A DNA stretch of 60,061 nt from an uncultured Butyrivibrio sp. (GCF_947169445.1 NZ_CAMVPU010000024.1:1-60061), one strand, 5' to 3'; numbered from the stretch's first letter, positions 47,801 through 55,158 are shown. Notes: generated by a model from the letters alone, not told the origin. Translations and numbers: made by a program.

Positions 47801-50624
47801 AAAACTTATAGGATAGTGTCTCAGAATCAGATTTTACATATGAATATGTATCATCTGTCATCTTGACATAGTAGACTATTGCATCACCGCTAACCGCATA
47901 CAGAGGAAGCCCTGACATGGTATATTTCCATGAGGTCACATTTCCTTCATTGCTGCTCTCCCACTTAACCTCATAGGAGCCATCTGTCACTTCTACGGCG
48001 GCAGCACTTCCGGTCTGGCTATAGAATTTCATCCCGGTAAAAAGACCTGAAGTCGGTATATTAGGAATTTTACCTTGTCCACCTTTTCCTACTCTCCAGC
48101 TAAGAGTACCGGATATTTCATCAGAAAATGTCATCGAAAGGGTACTGCCTACACTTAGATATCCATCAGAATTAACACCTGAAATATTGTAGTAGGTGAT
48201 ATTATTATTACTTGTATTTAAAAAGTCATCAGAAAGCTTAATATACCATTGATACTCGGTTTCAGCAGATTTATTTTTAGGGAGTTTTTCAAAAGAAACT
48301 TTCCAGTTACTAAAAGAAGACATAGTTACAGTAGGATGATTAGATCCTTTTGTAACTAAAACTTTGGAAGAATCATCCACCAGTGTATACGAATCACCAT
48401 CTTTATAATAAAGATTTATCTTTTCTGCTGCGGCAGCTGCTCCACCATCAGCAAACTCATAGCCATTTGAATAAGGTCTTTTCCCGGCAAAATTACGGTT
48501 ATCCTGCCACTCTATAACAAAGCTTGGACTTGCAAGCTCCATTACAGAATTGCTTATAGTTATCTGTGATGTGGTCCATACTGCGTCATTGGAATCCTTT
48601 TGGGGTTTAAGCGTAATGTAACTATCCCCTGCTCCGCCATTTGGTGTATAACCGCTAACAGTATCAATCTTTATGCCATAGAAATCAGAAGGCATGTTGT
48701 AGGCGCCGCTTCCACCTTCTTTAGCATTTCCAGTTCCCTTCTCTATATAGACCGGAATTTCTGAAAATGTATAGTCAATAGTGGATGCCGTAACCGTGCA
48801 ATTTGCCTCGGAAATCAGAAATGGCTCTCCAGAAACACCTTTTTCTCCCTCATATGTGTAATTACTTTTTATATTTCCGTAAAGATAAAGTTTGATAGTA
48901 TCTGTATTTAGATCAAGAAGAGAAACATCCGAAAAAGTGACTTTAACACTTTGTGAAAAAGTCTTCCCGGTTGCATTTTCAAGATCAGCTAAAGAACTGG
49001 TAGTATTAGCATCAGTTTTTTTGACTGTTAATATGTAAGGCGAAAATCCATTGGTTTCAAACTCAAGATTTCCTTCATTATTAACCTCTGCCTCAACGGT
49101 ATCATTTACCATTTCATCCGTAACATGGATAAGCTCAAGGTCCTCTGTATCATATTCGTTAAGATCAACATCTGAAGGCGGAGTTATAGTTACTTTTACA
49201 GTTTCGTCAAGAGGCACTTCTTCACCGTTTGCCATGACTGTAATATCATAAGCAAAAACGATATCTTTATCTTCACCTTCAATGAGTGATGCTGCATCAT
49301 CTTCGCTCATCACCGATACTATAAGCTCACTTCCTTCAGGAAGATTACCCTCGACCTTAACACCCTCTTTTTCCAAAGTCATGTACTCAAGGACAGTCTC
49401 TTCCTTATCTTCAACGATGATTACAGTAATAGACGGAAGATCGGTAACAACATCATAGACATGGGGAATTTGAGGCACATAAACAAACTTTGCGCCTACT
49501 TCTTCAGACGTAAAGGTACCTTTGCTACTCTTTGAAGAATCTAGTTCCCAGGAAATATGCTCAAGAACTACCTGCTTTTCTGTTACTTCTGTTACTAATT
49601 CTTCTTTCTTCGTAATATCTTCTGTAGATTTATCCTCAGAATTCAGCTCATCAGCATTATTGCTATCTGCCGAAGTATCTTTCTTTTCAGATGCATATAC
49701 AGTAAGAGGCTTAAAAAGATTATTCAGCCTTAAAGTAGACCTGGCTTCGCTATTATTCGCTCCGGATTCACCTTCTGAATTGCTTTCTTCGGAGCTTTTT
49801 TCAGGCTCATTGGCAGAATTATTTTCTTCACCTGATTGCTCTTGTACTTCTGTAGAACCGCTCTCTTTTGTAGTATCCGTTTCAGATGTATTATCAGATG
49901 CCTTTGTACCTGTATCTTCGGCATTCTCCGGAGCAGGTACATTATTATCTGTAGTTGATTCATTATTATCTGTATTATTAGAACCAGCTTCTGTATTTCC
50001 TTCACTGGCAGTATTTGCTTCACCGGCAGTATTTGAAGATTCTGCTGCGTCTTCCTTATTTGTTTCACCGGTACTGCTTTCTGTATGTGATTCTCCGCTG
50101 GTCTCATTGGTGTTCTTCTTATCCTCAGAATTTCCGCCAGCAGAAGTATCCGACTTATCTGTAGAACCTGCTTCACTCGATTTGTCCATAGAACTTGCTT
50201 CCCCGGACTTATCTGTAGAACCTGCATCACCTGATTTATCTGTAGAGCTTGCTTCGCCAGACTTATCTGCAGAACTTGCTTCTCCTGCCGCATCATGCGT
50301 CTTGCCGTCAGAAGTTTTTTCTTTGACAGAGCTAGCTTCCGAAGAACTATCACTGGAATTAGACGAATTCTTTTTTATATGGACTTCCCTAACAGTAACG
50401 TTAAGAGTATCGGGAAAAATTATTGCAGCTTCATCTGAGCCCACTACCAGATTCTGATTTGCAATTTCATCAGAAATGGGATCTATCGCCGTAATAGTAG
50501 GGGTTCCTTCATTTCCGTAGTACTTTGGTGATGCCATAACCATAGGTACCACAGCTCCATTTATCTCTGATGCCGCAATAAGTGCTGCTGTTATCAGCGC
50601 AACATTTCTCAAATGTCCATTCAT
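35844..50624 (-). CDS. giant Cna-B-repeat surface protein (4,926 aa)
   Basis: One uninterrupted frame. I start at the ATG at 50,624 (GGAGAG upstream) rather than the TTG at 50,639. Order: signal peptide (about 1-30), a Ser/Thr/Asp/Glu-rich stalk (about 80-310, EASSTDKSGDAGSTDKSGEA), an Ig-like region ending GFSPYILTV, then about 24 Cna-B-type modules, each opening with a VxKxW-D or similar strand and often ending YRVTE or YYVKE, as in clostridial fibrillar adhesins. A last SpaA-like module, a Gly/Ser/Thr stalk (GTGQSETGGSGSK), the sorting-like GVRTGDESP, one span and a charged tail follow. It is probably a covalently anchored fibre for adhesion. The downstream sortase overlaps it. Confidence 0.9.
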   Translation of the reverse strand: MNGHLRNVALITAALIAASEINGAVVPMVMASPKYYGNEGTPTITAIDPISDEIANQNLVVGSDEAAIIFPDTLNVTVREVHIKKNSSNSSDSSSEASSVKEKTSDGKTHDAAGEASSADKSGEASSTDKSGDAGSTDKSGEASSMDKSSEAGSTDKSDTSAGGNSEDKKNTNETSGESHTESSTGETNKEDAAESSNTAGEANTASEGNTEAGSNNTDNNESTTDNNVPAPENAEDTGTKASDNTSETDTTKESGSTEVQEQSGEENNSANEPEKSSEESNSEGESGANNSEARSTLRLNNLFKPLTVYASEKKDTSADSNNADELNSEDKSTEDITKKEELVTEVTEKQVVLEHISWELDSSKSSKGTFTSEEVGAKFVYVPQIPHVYDVVTDLPSITVIIVEDKEETVLEYMTLEKEGVKVEGNLPEGSELIVSVMSEDDAASLIEGEDKDIVFAYDITVMANGEEVPLDETVKVTITPPSDVDLNEYDTEDLELIHVTDEMVNDTVEAEVNNEGNLEFETNGFSPYILTVKKTDANTTSSLADLENATGKTFSQSVKVTFSDVSLLDLNTDTIKLYLYGNIKSNYTYEGEKGVSGEPFLISEANCTVTASTIDYTFSEIPVYIEKGTGNAKEGGSGAYNMPSDFYGIKIDTVSGYTPNGGAGDSYITLKPQKDSNDAVWTTSQITISNSVMELASPSFVIEWQDNRNFAGKRPYSNGYEFADGGAAAAAEKINLYYKDGDSYTLVDDSSKVLVTKGSNHPTVTMSSFSNWKVSFEKLPKNKSAETEYQWYIKLSDDFLNTSNNNITYYNISGVNSDGYLSVGSTLSMTFSDEISGTLSWRVGKGGQGKIPNIPTSGLFTGMKFYSQTGSAAAVEVTDGSYEVKWESSNEGNVTSWKYTMSGLPLYAVSGDAIVYYVKMTDDTYSYVKSDSETLSYKFSYDNGTYSTDTDKCYSGQKIYATITGDADFSFNKVWYDGNDADSISRRKLAISKGITLYLWRYPENKTQTDGAPVTKDARQYTYTLAEADAGDTAGNSIAIPLSKFIGSDPGVKLAKYDEMGYEYVYYVTEISESELYETYYYNAAEGTNDSSGFLGESTNNYVLNGGSICNVRSARISPKVTKYWNVSAVSDYVNSACTFVLQKKEGDVWTDTDATLTLTGFSSSKKKVTGSFDAVNLYNGKGERYEFRVVERSVTSGSGLKTEIPDSDYSYSETDGTYTALYSLNDYSYKTTSEASNTVTEDGVESFAFTVTDKLYGAKKLYITKTWSGDSWSIDGSSSNTGNVTLILKQAQDGGSASDYATIVLNKPENELGETGIFTITYTESGTSESKSFDISNGGKTWKTAAIEVPSYTDDGGQYVYSIEETNVDTSIKYGKEYDKTTTGKEINLFVNNYTGGQTSMSRIEVSKVWNDDSDISQRSDVKVEFGYYDNGNFVAVKNSISGEYYTLILSKEKDYANHIWIHGEDFLITDEEKNVYDAADEDKQKALRAEAIKKHLSIRASLYNDVTGKYDREIENQTIDENGNLTGGVIPAVVNDANGKPGYKVSVNKSESGYNFTITNTRFASRSFVFTKTWNDSDNVLKLRGDFLRVALFRELEGNEEEVAYIDIPTYSDAEKKTLTSGDKLKVTFTNGGEYYPAYDDNGNTYTYSVKEYICTGTPVTTETLCVNKAEVDKPTERKEVDIEATKDTTTTGYVVTTLDNSALKYSSFTTGSSSATAGSNGAATVSVPAGITSLLMTENFGYTNQAAGERNQVSFYVIWHDYAKSSQRPDLYYTLYYKTAGADSEESTIQKYEGAYTEKWESVEDGNKFIQKVVYTGLPTADKDGNVYVYYVAETLNNAASKYETKHYQVDIFDGDKYNSAAVEEKSITEGSVTTKQFIVKSSATPSDVKLSDGVFLTKEGSFTLVSIADTVHMEGKKLWTNVPEGILADKLPKALIYLFRESAYDDTANKVPEVAADASTETKKNAYSARAVSENKAEDGTAKNDGSNSPRELNSEKSLYAFGTYNADGTVAAYAEFPKYDELGYQYTYSQKEIIYNELGNELPPEIMQPSYTDNSADLTNVYQTLVKETKESSPATTTEVSNVTNARNFEITKQWNITGKDYQNTYAKATFRLYRMELESDGNGYNNGAYGEEIASFDISSAEFVAETIATKNLSDTTSTITWNDYPIFAPSGKLYVYYALEMTGDMPGYTAALNGADPTNTDADGSGPTNGNTAISGNLGTDGTFIGVAFSNNGISLKNTAENNKKTECFLNTYSSSKTFDTITFYKEWNSKDNDGNWILPDINDESDKTKRALNFTVRAAAATQSGSKNNSDSIEFKEDTDYTLSVEKSANGDNIWVYTITFKTPAPVYSLNGKLYTYTVTESFNSEFVNANYTIVTGKVSALASDVKEVSVSASTTEGSTDTADATTTTTTTSNLEIITHLKNSLKNKFTVSKRWDDYSNDYGMREGSVKFKVQYRLGDSGNWSDLTYESAKSFELNSGNGWKKNFSGLLTTANASGAKGAYYQYRVIETDIVQNNAASSNSSASPDTTASTTTITVNAPSGDSQTSTWTQNGTQNTDSALFYTPISAGNYLVYNPADITDISSSPSVKMVNQLDSTNAVTTLTVTQKWEDNSDEYGLRPSSITVMIQKSQDGNTWTDVVARTITSANALEGDSNTWEKKFENLPKYYGTSANSEVYQYRAVEIKVGSVGTTLDTNTNLPTSGGSYSIAQEFPNDSSGYFTTITNTLRTKEEAIYVELRWNDEEETHSSSINIALYSPNFNGGSAPSGVVKESSLSKLTFTDSEKTLNDSDKTCTYSNLPKYNKDGNIIVYYVKEETTGRFKTQYVSSEGVWPAAGSDAGDALCHTTDSETESSTYILVVNTPLTSIEGSKVWLDSENAYKLRPSEFTLSLQRVVVASGDSITDSTQWENVTLDEVKKTNSSPTGVSEGTDGAIVTISENTVWKALVSSLPLYKLGDGSTHSRYIYRLAEISVPNGYQQDGYTYASSIASKQTSTVTNSLLRRKDITVEKIWNAASSSEKKEVTISLYSKNFLGGEDSTGGVLTVVKENGQEITRTISSANSWKTVFSNLPSTNMDGKPIVYYVAEKARTDSSVVYYKADSTENSTYVKLSSAADAKTGNTADDDAAIFRIVNTPYTSATVSVSWEDKDNIFETRADSVYVKLQRANIGNSEFADADRNSATWNDVKWEDIPDNSTGSGKIKENLGSNTVITELNATNNWSIKHDNLPLYVDDTNGSAQRYAYRFIETDSTGNGSVPIGYSLTFGATEYVATSDGTESGYSNSYSSGAYATTITNTLITKPITVVKKWEDESNKRNKRPVDLALNISEDTSKGSDGSFNSAVNNQLSSASSSLTVDRIVSSDGNTWTYTISGLPKYAYGNKAYGSDASPTLTELCYRVTEDVDAEYTISGSKLKLKNYYQTKYEESPDPNSNPDTTTIVNTGFVNFVNLKVTISWDDTFENVPDKYKQRPDEVTISIQKSEDGTTWNEHASEIIKANENQAKTIELPKYVNDIVKAGNEYSYRAVVTKVGESVASIDSTKLTGQGGAYSVAHSYGKSANEEDQYFTNITNKLIVRETVNVKKVWNDNESTHEAIEVSLYSVNYDGGDAPSDADVKEALLSKLTFTGSQQTLNDSENTYTYSNLPKYNKDGKIIVYYVKEETTGNFKTQYASAEGSSWPGNSAELSDKLCHNTSEGADDSLYVHVINTPLTSIVGSKIWVDNNNAFKLRPEKINFTLQRIIADSEGTVPDDAEWENVLVSELLKTNDNPGVVSEEPDDVAKVTVSEVSGWKAFVSSLPLYQLGDGSNPEKYIYRLAELDEDIPNGYEQDGYEYGSATGASNLADGSLGGVSANAGSSDNAQTSVVSNSLLPREAITVEKIWTTSSSDEKKDATISLYSRNFAGGDDNSSGKLLAVEKNGQKLTRTIYAANGFKTVFEDLPSTNKDGKAIVYYVVEEADEEATTSATYYIKNGTSYDKLSSFEEAKTDGTEKEVTFRIVNTSFTSASVSVKWEDKENDFGTRTGYVYTKLQRADIGTDEYKDDDRNNVTWTDVTWEGIPENSTAKRMIADGKKNDVVITLINTSGEWKATYDKLPAYVEDAGGQAHRYAYRFLETDREGNTIVPIGYSLVLNATDGNNAASGEYVATNDGTENGYSNIFSSGKYNTEITNTLITKDITVVKIWDDSNDLRKIRPSEISLYITEQTPGTGNGSFNTYALGGVSDEAGANPYGSRPVTNTNGRATSNRTVSSDKNTWTYVISGLPKYAYGSDASASNPMEITYKVTEDTETPADNGIIIRDKYETTYAATGNTTTITNTSYTDDGVLILEKKISDDVETNFAFTFDVNLLKPDGSSEKFAGTYYLYNAAEVSKVQGTSLRADAYLDKSAFSSRDEMTAEKGVVYVAPGKVAVLVDINTGYRYEVTENPTNLGFRVSKVENNGESCLGSYTDGKFTAIGGSDNTTIKDGTSDGMQSAYATGKIADVESAPSRVTITNSLLDVSSHYLGIENVTEVITNHAGEEITGGEVMTYRKNVVVSSEEDVGKNSYAYVSTGTPYVESALAVEFKPDTDAGYGYADELTIGYWENGDGYSDDPPHTIVISNYIDTDSEGNQVPHTGSLFKKSDGTIQAINASEEFINAWSPLLADDSPYKRITVLQGSVVLTLASEAGELPLVTLVQVSFVAPSPADPSSGMVDIVNNNKGEDNTNTSIEGAGGQNGSGADKGQNIGGFDVAKNNTNQTDTTKNQTSTDKSEAGSGSETSTGQSETGGSGSQISTGQSGTGGSGSKTGTGQSETGGSGSKVATGQSEIGGSQTSADQSKINGSESQNGDSQGSSSDNQMQTSGGQQTTSQTDTGIIGLVTEDVQTLMVNTAELKGVRTGDESPVFLLRALFILFGIAFCAVATIYFKIAHSEKDNDEK
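37650..40258 (-). repeat. second copy of a six-module Cna-B block in the giant protein
   Basis: Modules beginning LKVTISWDDTFEN, VNVKKVWNDNESTH, SIVGSKIWVDNNNAF, AITVEKIWTTSSSD, SVSVKWEDKENDFG and ITVVKIWDDSNDLR. They match, in the same order, the six modules of 40,265-42,798. Boundaries are approximate. Confidence 0.7.
40265..42798 (-). repeat. first copy of the six-module Cna-B block
   Basis: Modules beginning LTVTQKWEDNSDEYG, AIYVELRWNDEEETH, SIEGSKVWLDSENAY, DITVEKIWNAASSSE, TVSVSWEDKDNIFE and ITVVKKWEDESNKRN. The second module shares long runs with its counterpart (TYSNLPKYNKDG, IIVYYVKEETTG). Boundaries are approximate. Confidence 0.7.
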
Positions 50625-50763
50625 AAAGAATCTCTCCAATCATCTAATGATTTTTCATCACAGAATTCCCCCAATCCCCCAAATTGTACTTATTCTTTAT
50701 GATAACTTTTATGAATAAAATCCCCATTAACTTAGACTTAATTTCATCTAAATTTTAATAATG

Positions 50764-53508
50764 TCACATTTTCTCCCTTATAAGGTCCTGAGTATGTTTT
50801 ATTTCTTCCCAGAATTCTCGGGAGGACATGCGGATGGCGCCGCCGCTCATGACTATTACCTGCTCGATGGCATCAGAGGTTGCAACAGTAACGCGATATT
50901 TCTTCCCTATTTCGTGGGCAGCTTTTTCTATATACTGATCTGCAGTCTCAGCCTCCTTGGTATAGATTACGGATAGCCCGGCATGCTCCTCGAGATGCTC
51001 AGTGCCACCACGAACCTTATAAGCATCAAATACCAGAATCACCTTCTCACGGCGAAATCCCTGGAAATTGATGAGTATATCAATAAGAAGATCCCTTGCC
51101 GCCTTAAGATCCTTTGCCGCAAGGCTCTTAAGCTCATCGGAAGCATAGATCACATTGTAGCCGTCCACCAAAAGATATTCCTTTTGCTGCTCGGAAATAC
51201 GCTGCTCCTTAAGGCCTGCAAGCTTCTTAGCTGACAAGCTTACTTCTTTTTCTTCTCCATTCGAAGAACCATCTGCATTGCCAGCAGCCCTCATCGCTGC
51301 TTCCTGCCTTGCATATCTTCGCCTGTCTTCCTCAGTCTCAACATACCTGGGCTTTATAGTGCCATAGGTCCTTTCAAATATCTCCTTAAGCTCATTCTCA
51401 GTAAAGCGAATGTCCCGCTCAATCTCCTCAAACGTCCTGTCTTCATTCGTTTTACTTAAGCTTTTCGCCTGAAGCTTTTTAAGAGCCTCCATATCTATAT
51501 TGTCAGTAAGATCCGTTCCTGTGTTTATGCCGTCTTCAGCCGTCCATGCCCTTTCAAGATGCATATGTGAAAAGACCTCGTCCCAGGGAATGATGGTTCC
51601 GGCGCCATGTGAACAGAAAACCGAAGCCGCAGGGTTCTCTGAATCAAACTCCGGATAATATCCCTTCTCATCCAGCACTTCCTGTGTATTATGGCAGGGC
51701 GCAAATCCGCTAAGCGTCGTAGTGATCGTTCCTTCTCCTCTTGTGTAGCTCTTAAGCTCCTGAGCATAGTCTCCTAAACTAGCGGCAGGTACTGTTCCCG
51801 TCACAACCGATTTACCATTCTCAACATCAGGAAGATTCACCTTTCCGCTCATCTTCTGAATATCCGTTAAAACTCGTCCCACATTTTCCTGCGGAACTTC
51901 AATTCTAAAATCCAAAACAGGTTCAAGCAGTACAGACTGTGCCTGCATAAGTCCCTGTCTGACAGCCCTGTAGGTAGCCTGCCTGAAATCGCCGCCCTCT
52001 GTATGCTTCTCGTGAGCCTTTCCGGTCAAAAGAGTGATCCTCATGTCCGTAATTTCTGAGCCTGTCAGCACACCCACGTGCTTCTTTTCCTGAAGATGAG
52101 TCATAATGAGCCTTTGCCAGTTCAGAGACAGCTGATCTGTACTACATTTATTATCAAAAGAGATTCCGCTTCCCGGCTCTGTTGGTTCCAATAAAAGATG
52201 AACCTCAGCATAGTGCCTGAGCGGTTCAAAATGCCCCACGCCCTCTACAGGCCCCGCAATCGTCTCTTTATATACCACCTGCCCCGGGCCAAACTTAACT
52301 TCAATTCCAAACCTTGTCATTATCAGATGATGAAGTATTTCCTTCTGAACCTCTCCCATCACCTGAACCATGATATCTCCGGTCGCTTCGTTTAGAGATA
52401 CCAGCAGCATTGGCTCCTCTTCTTCCAATACCTTTATCTTCTTGTAAAAAGAAATAGTATCAACTTCATCGGGAAGTAATAACGCACAGGACAAAATAGG
52501 CTGAATAACCTCAGCGCTTGCATCCCCTTCAAGGCTGCCAAGCCCTTCTCCGGCCTTTGTATCTGATAGTCCTGAAACAGCTACTATCATCCCCGTATTC
52601 GCTTCAGGAAGAGCTTCAAATTTATCTCCGTTATAGAGGCGAATCTGATCCACCTTCTCGCCTCTGATGGTATCTCTCACCCTCAAAGTTCCGCCACATA
52701 TCTTCATGTGCGTAAGACGGTTTCCCTGTCCGTCACGACTGATCTTATAGACTCTTGCTGCAAAATCAGCACTTTCATCATCCACGTTTACAGATGTTCC
52801 AAAAGATTTAAGCACAGTTAATAGAGCCTTCACACCCTCAAGCTTAAGTGCAGATCCAAACACACAAGGAAAGCACCTGCGTCCTGACACGAGTTCAAAT
52901 ACATCCTTTGGTTCAATTTTCCTTCCCTCAAGAAATTCAGCCAAAAGATCATCGTCGCAGACAGCCAGTTCCTCCTGAAAAGCAGCATCCTCAAGAGAAA
53001 CAAGCTCATCCTTATCTAAAGCTTTAACCGCCGTTGGCATAAAGGAAATACAGTGATTACTAAGTCCTTCGTATAGCTGTCCTATAATCTCCTGCCTGTC
53101 AGCCCCGGGCTGGTCCATTTTATTTACAAAAAGAATTGTTGGAACCTTGTAATGATCAAGAAGCTTCCAAAGAAGACGCACCTGGCCTGTTACGCCATCC
53201 GCAGCGCTTATGACCAGAATCGCCATATCAAGAACCTGAAGGGTACGCTCCATCTCAGGTGAAAAATCCGCATGACCGGGAGTATCCAGAAGTGTGAAAT
53301 CAATATCTTCATACTGGAAAACAGCCTGTTTAGAAAATATAGTAATGCCGCGGGAACGCTCAAGTTCATAGCTGTCAAGAAATGCATCCTGATGGTCCAC
53401 GCGGCCAAGTTTTCTGATTGTGCCGGAGGTATATAAAAGCGCCTCCGACAAAGTAGTCTTTCCGGCATCAACATGTGCCAGAATTCCAATTGTAATATTT
53501 TTATTCAT
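50764..53508 (-). CDS. EF-G/TetM-like GTPase fused to a YacP-like NYN domain
   Basis: A 914-residue fusion. Residues 1-650 follow the ribosomal-protection GTPase layout: G1 AHVDAGKTT (11-19), switch RGITI, G3 DTPGHADF, G4 NKMDQ, then domains II-V. After a charged linker, residues 777-914 form an NYN/PIN-like domain of the YacP (Rae1) type: EYLLVDGYNVIYASDEL, VILVFDAYKV, TKEAETADQYIEKAA and VTVATSDAIEQ, with the acidic residues expected of a ribosome-associated endoribonuclease. It starts 3 bp after the ArsR-type gene with no clear ribosome binding site, suggesting coupling. Ribosome rescue or mRNA cleavage is more likely than drug resistance. Confidence 0.88.
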   Translation of the reverse strand: MNKNITIGILAHVDAGKTTLSEALLYTSGTIRKLGRVDHQDAFLDSYELERSRGITIFSKQAVFQYEDIDFTLLDTPGHADFSPEMERTLQVLDMAILVISAADGVTGQVRLLWKLLDHYKVPTILFVNKMDQPGADRQEIIGQLYEGLSNHCISFMPTAVKALDKDELVSLEDAAFQEELAVCDDDLLAEFLEGRKIEPKDVFELVSGRRCFPCVFGSALKLEGVKALLTVLKSFGTSVNVDDESADFAARVYKISRDGQGNRLTHMKICGGTLRVRDTIRGEKVDQIRLYNGDKFEALPEANTGMIVAVSGLSDTKAGEGLGSLEGDASAEVIQPILSCALLLPDEVDTISFYKKIKVLEEEEPMLLVSLNEATGDIMVQVMGEVQKEILHHLIMTRFGIEVKFGPGQVVYKETIAGPVEGVGHFEPLRHYAEVHLLLEPTEPGSGISFDNKCSTDQLSLNWQRLIMTHLQEKKHVGVLTGSEITDMRITLLTGKAHEKHTEGGDFRQATYRAVRQGLMQAQSVLLEPVLDFRIEVPQENVGRVLTDIQKMSGKVNLPDVENGKSVVTGTVPAASLGDYAQELKSYTRGEGTITTTLSGFAPCHNTQEVLDEKGYYPEFDSENPAASVFCSHGAGTIIPWDEVFSHMHLERAWTAEDGINTGTDLTDNIDMEALKKLQAKSLSKTNEDRTFEEIERDIRFTENELKEIFERTYGTIKPRYVETEEDRRRYARQEAAMRAAGNADGSSNGEEKEVSLSAKKLAGLKEQRISEQQKEYLLVDGYNVIYASDELKSLAAKDLKAARDLLIDILINFQGFRREKVILVFDAYKVRGGTEHLEEHAGLSVIYTKEAETADQYIEKAAHEIGKKYRVTVATSDAIEQVIVMSGGAIRMSSREFWEEIKHTQDLIREKM

Positions 53509-53511
53509 AAA

Positions 53512-54429
53512 TTATTCAACCGGGCTATAGGCAATCTTCACATTAATATCCTGATTGTAATTGCCAAATCCTCTTCCAAAGATAGTAAGACCTCCCACAT
53601 GCTCGGCATTCTCAGGCACAGCCAGCTTGAACTTGATGGCACTCTTTGAATTGAATTCAAACTGATCTATTGTAATATCAGAAATCTTCAGTCCATCAAT
53701 AAAGGTCCCCTTATGGTTTATAACTAACATTTTGAGCATACCATACTGATTCCAGTTAGGGAACCACCAATCAGGAGTAAAAATACCCTTTACGTCGCCA
53801 AAATCTCCGGGGGATGTCCAGGTGCCAAGCAGTGTCTCATTCAGGTAAAAATGAATATCTGATGGCCATACATTATTGACTCCCGGTGCTTCACTGCTAA
53901 GCTCAGCAGAAATACAGATCTCATCTATCTTCTGATTAAAGGGTACGAAATTCGGAATGCCATATTCCACATATCCCCTTGTAAACCATAAAATATCAGC
54001 CTCGTATCGTTCAGGATGTGCGAAATATCTGGTATCATCCACTTCACCAATAAGCTTCTGGTTAGAAGCAAGTCCACAGGTTGGGTATACCTCAAAGTCA
54101 TTGAAAAGTCCCACCTTGATATCTGACACATAGACATTCTCATTCTTGGGAGCATCCTGAATATCGATCAGAATCTTGTCCATATTGACTGTGCATACCT
54201 TCTGATTGCCGTGACCTGACGCTTCACCTGATACCTTCACCAGACCGCATTCCTCAAGCTTACGGATATGACTTGTAAGCGCGCCATTAGTAATCTTAAG
54301 CCTGCTGGCAAGTTCATTCATATTCATGCCACTTTCCTTGATCAGAATATTGATGATCTCAATACGTACCTCTGAACCAAGTGCCTTGAACAATTCTAAT
54401 CCTTCATCCAGATTCTTAATGTGAAGCAT
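53512..54429 (-). CDS. ArsR-type transcriptional regulator with large C-terminal domain
   Basis: A 305-residue regulator. Residues 1-85 are an ArsR-like winged helix (LFKALGSEVRIEIINILIKE, MNELASRLKITNGALTSHIR KLEECGLV). The remaining 220 residues are beta-rich with many Trp and Tyr (LGTWTSPGDFGDVKGIF, DWWFPNWNQYG) and may bind a sugar-like effector. GGGGAAGG precedes the ATG. It is 3 bp upstream of the EF-G/NYN gene and downstream of an alpha-galactosidase, so control of carbohydrate genes is plausible. Confidence 0.8.
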   Translation of the reverse strand: MLHIKNLDEGLELFKALGSEVRIEIINILIKESGMNMNELASRLKITNGALTSHIRKLEECGLVKVSGEASGHGNQKVCTVNMDKILIDIQDAPKNENVYVSDIKVGLFNDFEVYPTCGLASNQKLIGEVDDTRYFAHPERYEADILWFTRGYVEYGIPNFVPFNQKIDEICISAELSSEAPGVNNVWPSDIHFYLNETLLGTWTSPGDFGDVKGIFTPDWWFPNWNQYGMLKMLVINHKGTFIDGLKISDITIDQFEFNSKSAIKFKLAVPENAEHVGGLTIFGRGFGNYNQDINVKIAYSPVE

Positions 54430-54772
54430 GTGTTATACCTTCCCCTTTTTATCTTATGCTTGGTTGACTCTTGAATCACCTATTCACGAAACAAGCAGTA
54501 AATGCGCATTTCTGTCTGAACAGTAACTCTGTAATTTCATCTACGAATACATACTAAAGTCATCTTTAACATTTAGTAAAATATTTCATTTATTATTATA
54601 TAAAATAGACTAGTTTAATTCAATCTAAAACAAATATATTTTTTACCTAAAAAAATTCAAAAGAAAACTGCTGCCCTTCAAAATTCATAAAGGTCAGCAG
54701 TTATTCATTCACACATATAAATAGTTCTAATACTCAGCGTCAAACACTCTATGTAAGTCGAACATTACTATC
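54430..54772. other. AT-rich intergenic region
   Basis: No gene seen. It should hold the promoter of the ArsR-type regulator, which I could not place firmly, and it holds the terminator of the DUF1858 gene (54,666-54,702). Confidence 0.5.
54666..54702 (-). terminator. intrinsic terminator after the DUF1858 gene
   Basis: On the minus strand, AACTGCTGACCTT and AAGGGCAGCAGTT form a stem with one mismatch, followed by TTCTTTT. Confidence 0.7.
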
Positions 54773-55078
54773 TTACGCATTGTGCTCAAGAAGATAATCG
54801 TTAAGTGCGTCTGTAATCTCTTCGCCATCGATTCCGTGAACAGCACATGCCTCAGATAAAGACTCCATCTGAGATGCAGGACAATGAATACATCCCATAC
54901 CGCACTCCATAAGGAACTGTGCTGCAAGAGGATGCTTTGTAATGATATCACCTACAAGCATATCTGCAGTTACAATATTCTCATCCGCACTTCCTGCGTT
55001 CTCTTTCATAATCTCTTCACTCATTTTTGTATCCTCACTTTCCTCATTACCAAAGAATAAATCTCTTAAAGCTCCCAT
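54773..55078 (-). CDS. DUF1858 domain protein (101 aa)
   Basis: Start at the ATG at 55,078 with AAAGGAAAT upstream; the longer open frame lacks a ribosome binding site. After a polar N-terminus, residues about 38-101 form a DUF1858 domain (VTADMLVGDIITKHPLAAQF, then CGMGCIHCPASQMESLSEA), with the paired-cysteine motif of the hybrid-cluster-associated redox-disulfide family. A role in thiol or metal chemistry is suspected in the family but not shown. It is transcribed with or just after the alpha-galactosidase. Confidence 0.85.
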   Translation of the reverse strand: MGALRDLFFGNEESEDTKMSEEIMKENAGSADENIVTADMLVGDIITKHPLAAQFLMECGMGCIHCPASQMESLSEACAVHGIDGEEITDALNDYLLEHNA

Positions 55079-55158
55079 ATTATTTCCTTTCGAGCTATTA
55101 TATTTCGATTGCACAAAATCGATTGTACTCCGAAAGAAACCATTTTGCAAGTTAAATG

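Noticed and set aside
49522..50457. 311-codon plus-strand open frame opposite the adhesin stalk
   Set aside because: Ser/Leu/Pro-rich mirror of the low-complexity stalk; no ribosome binding site.
50764..53508. Tetracycline resistance gene call
   Set aside because: The protein is TetM-like but carries a C-terminal nuclease-like fusion and sits in a core-type context; resistance cannot be claimed from sequence.
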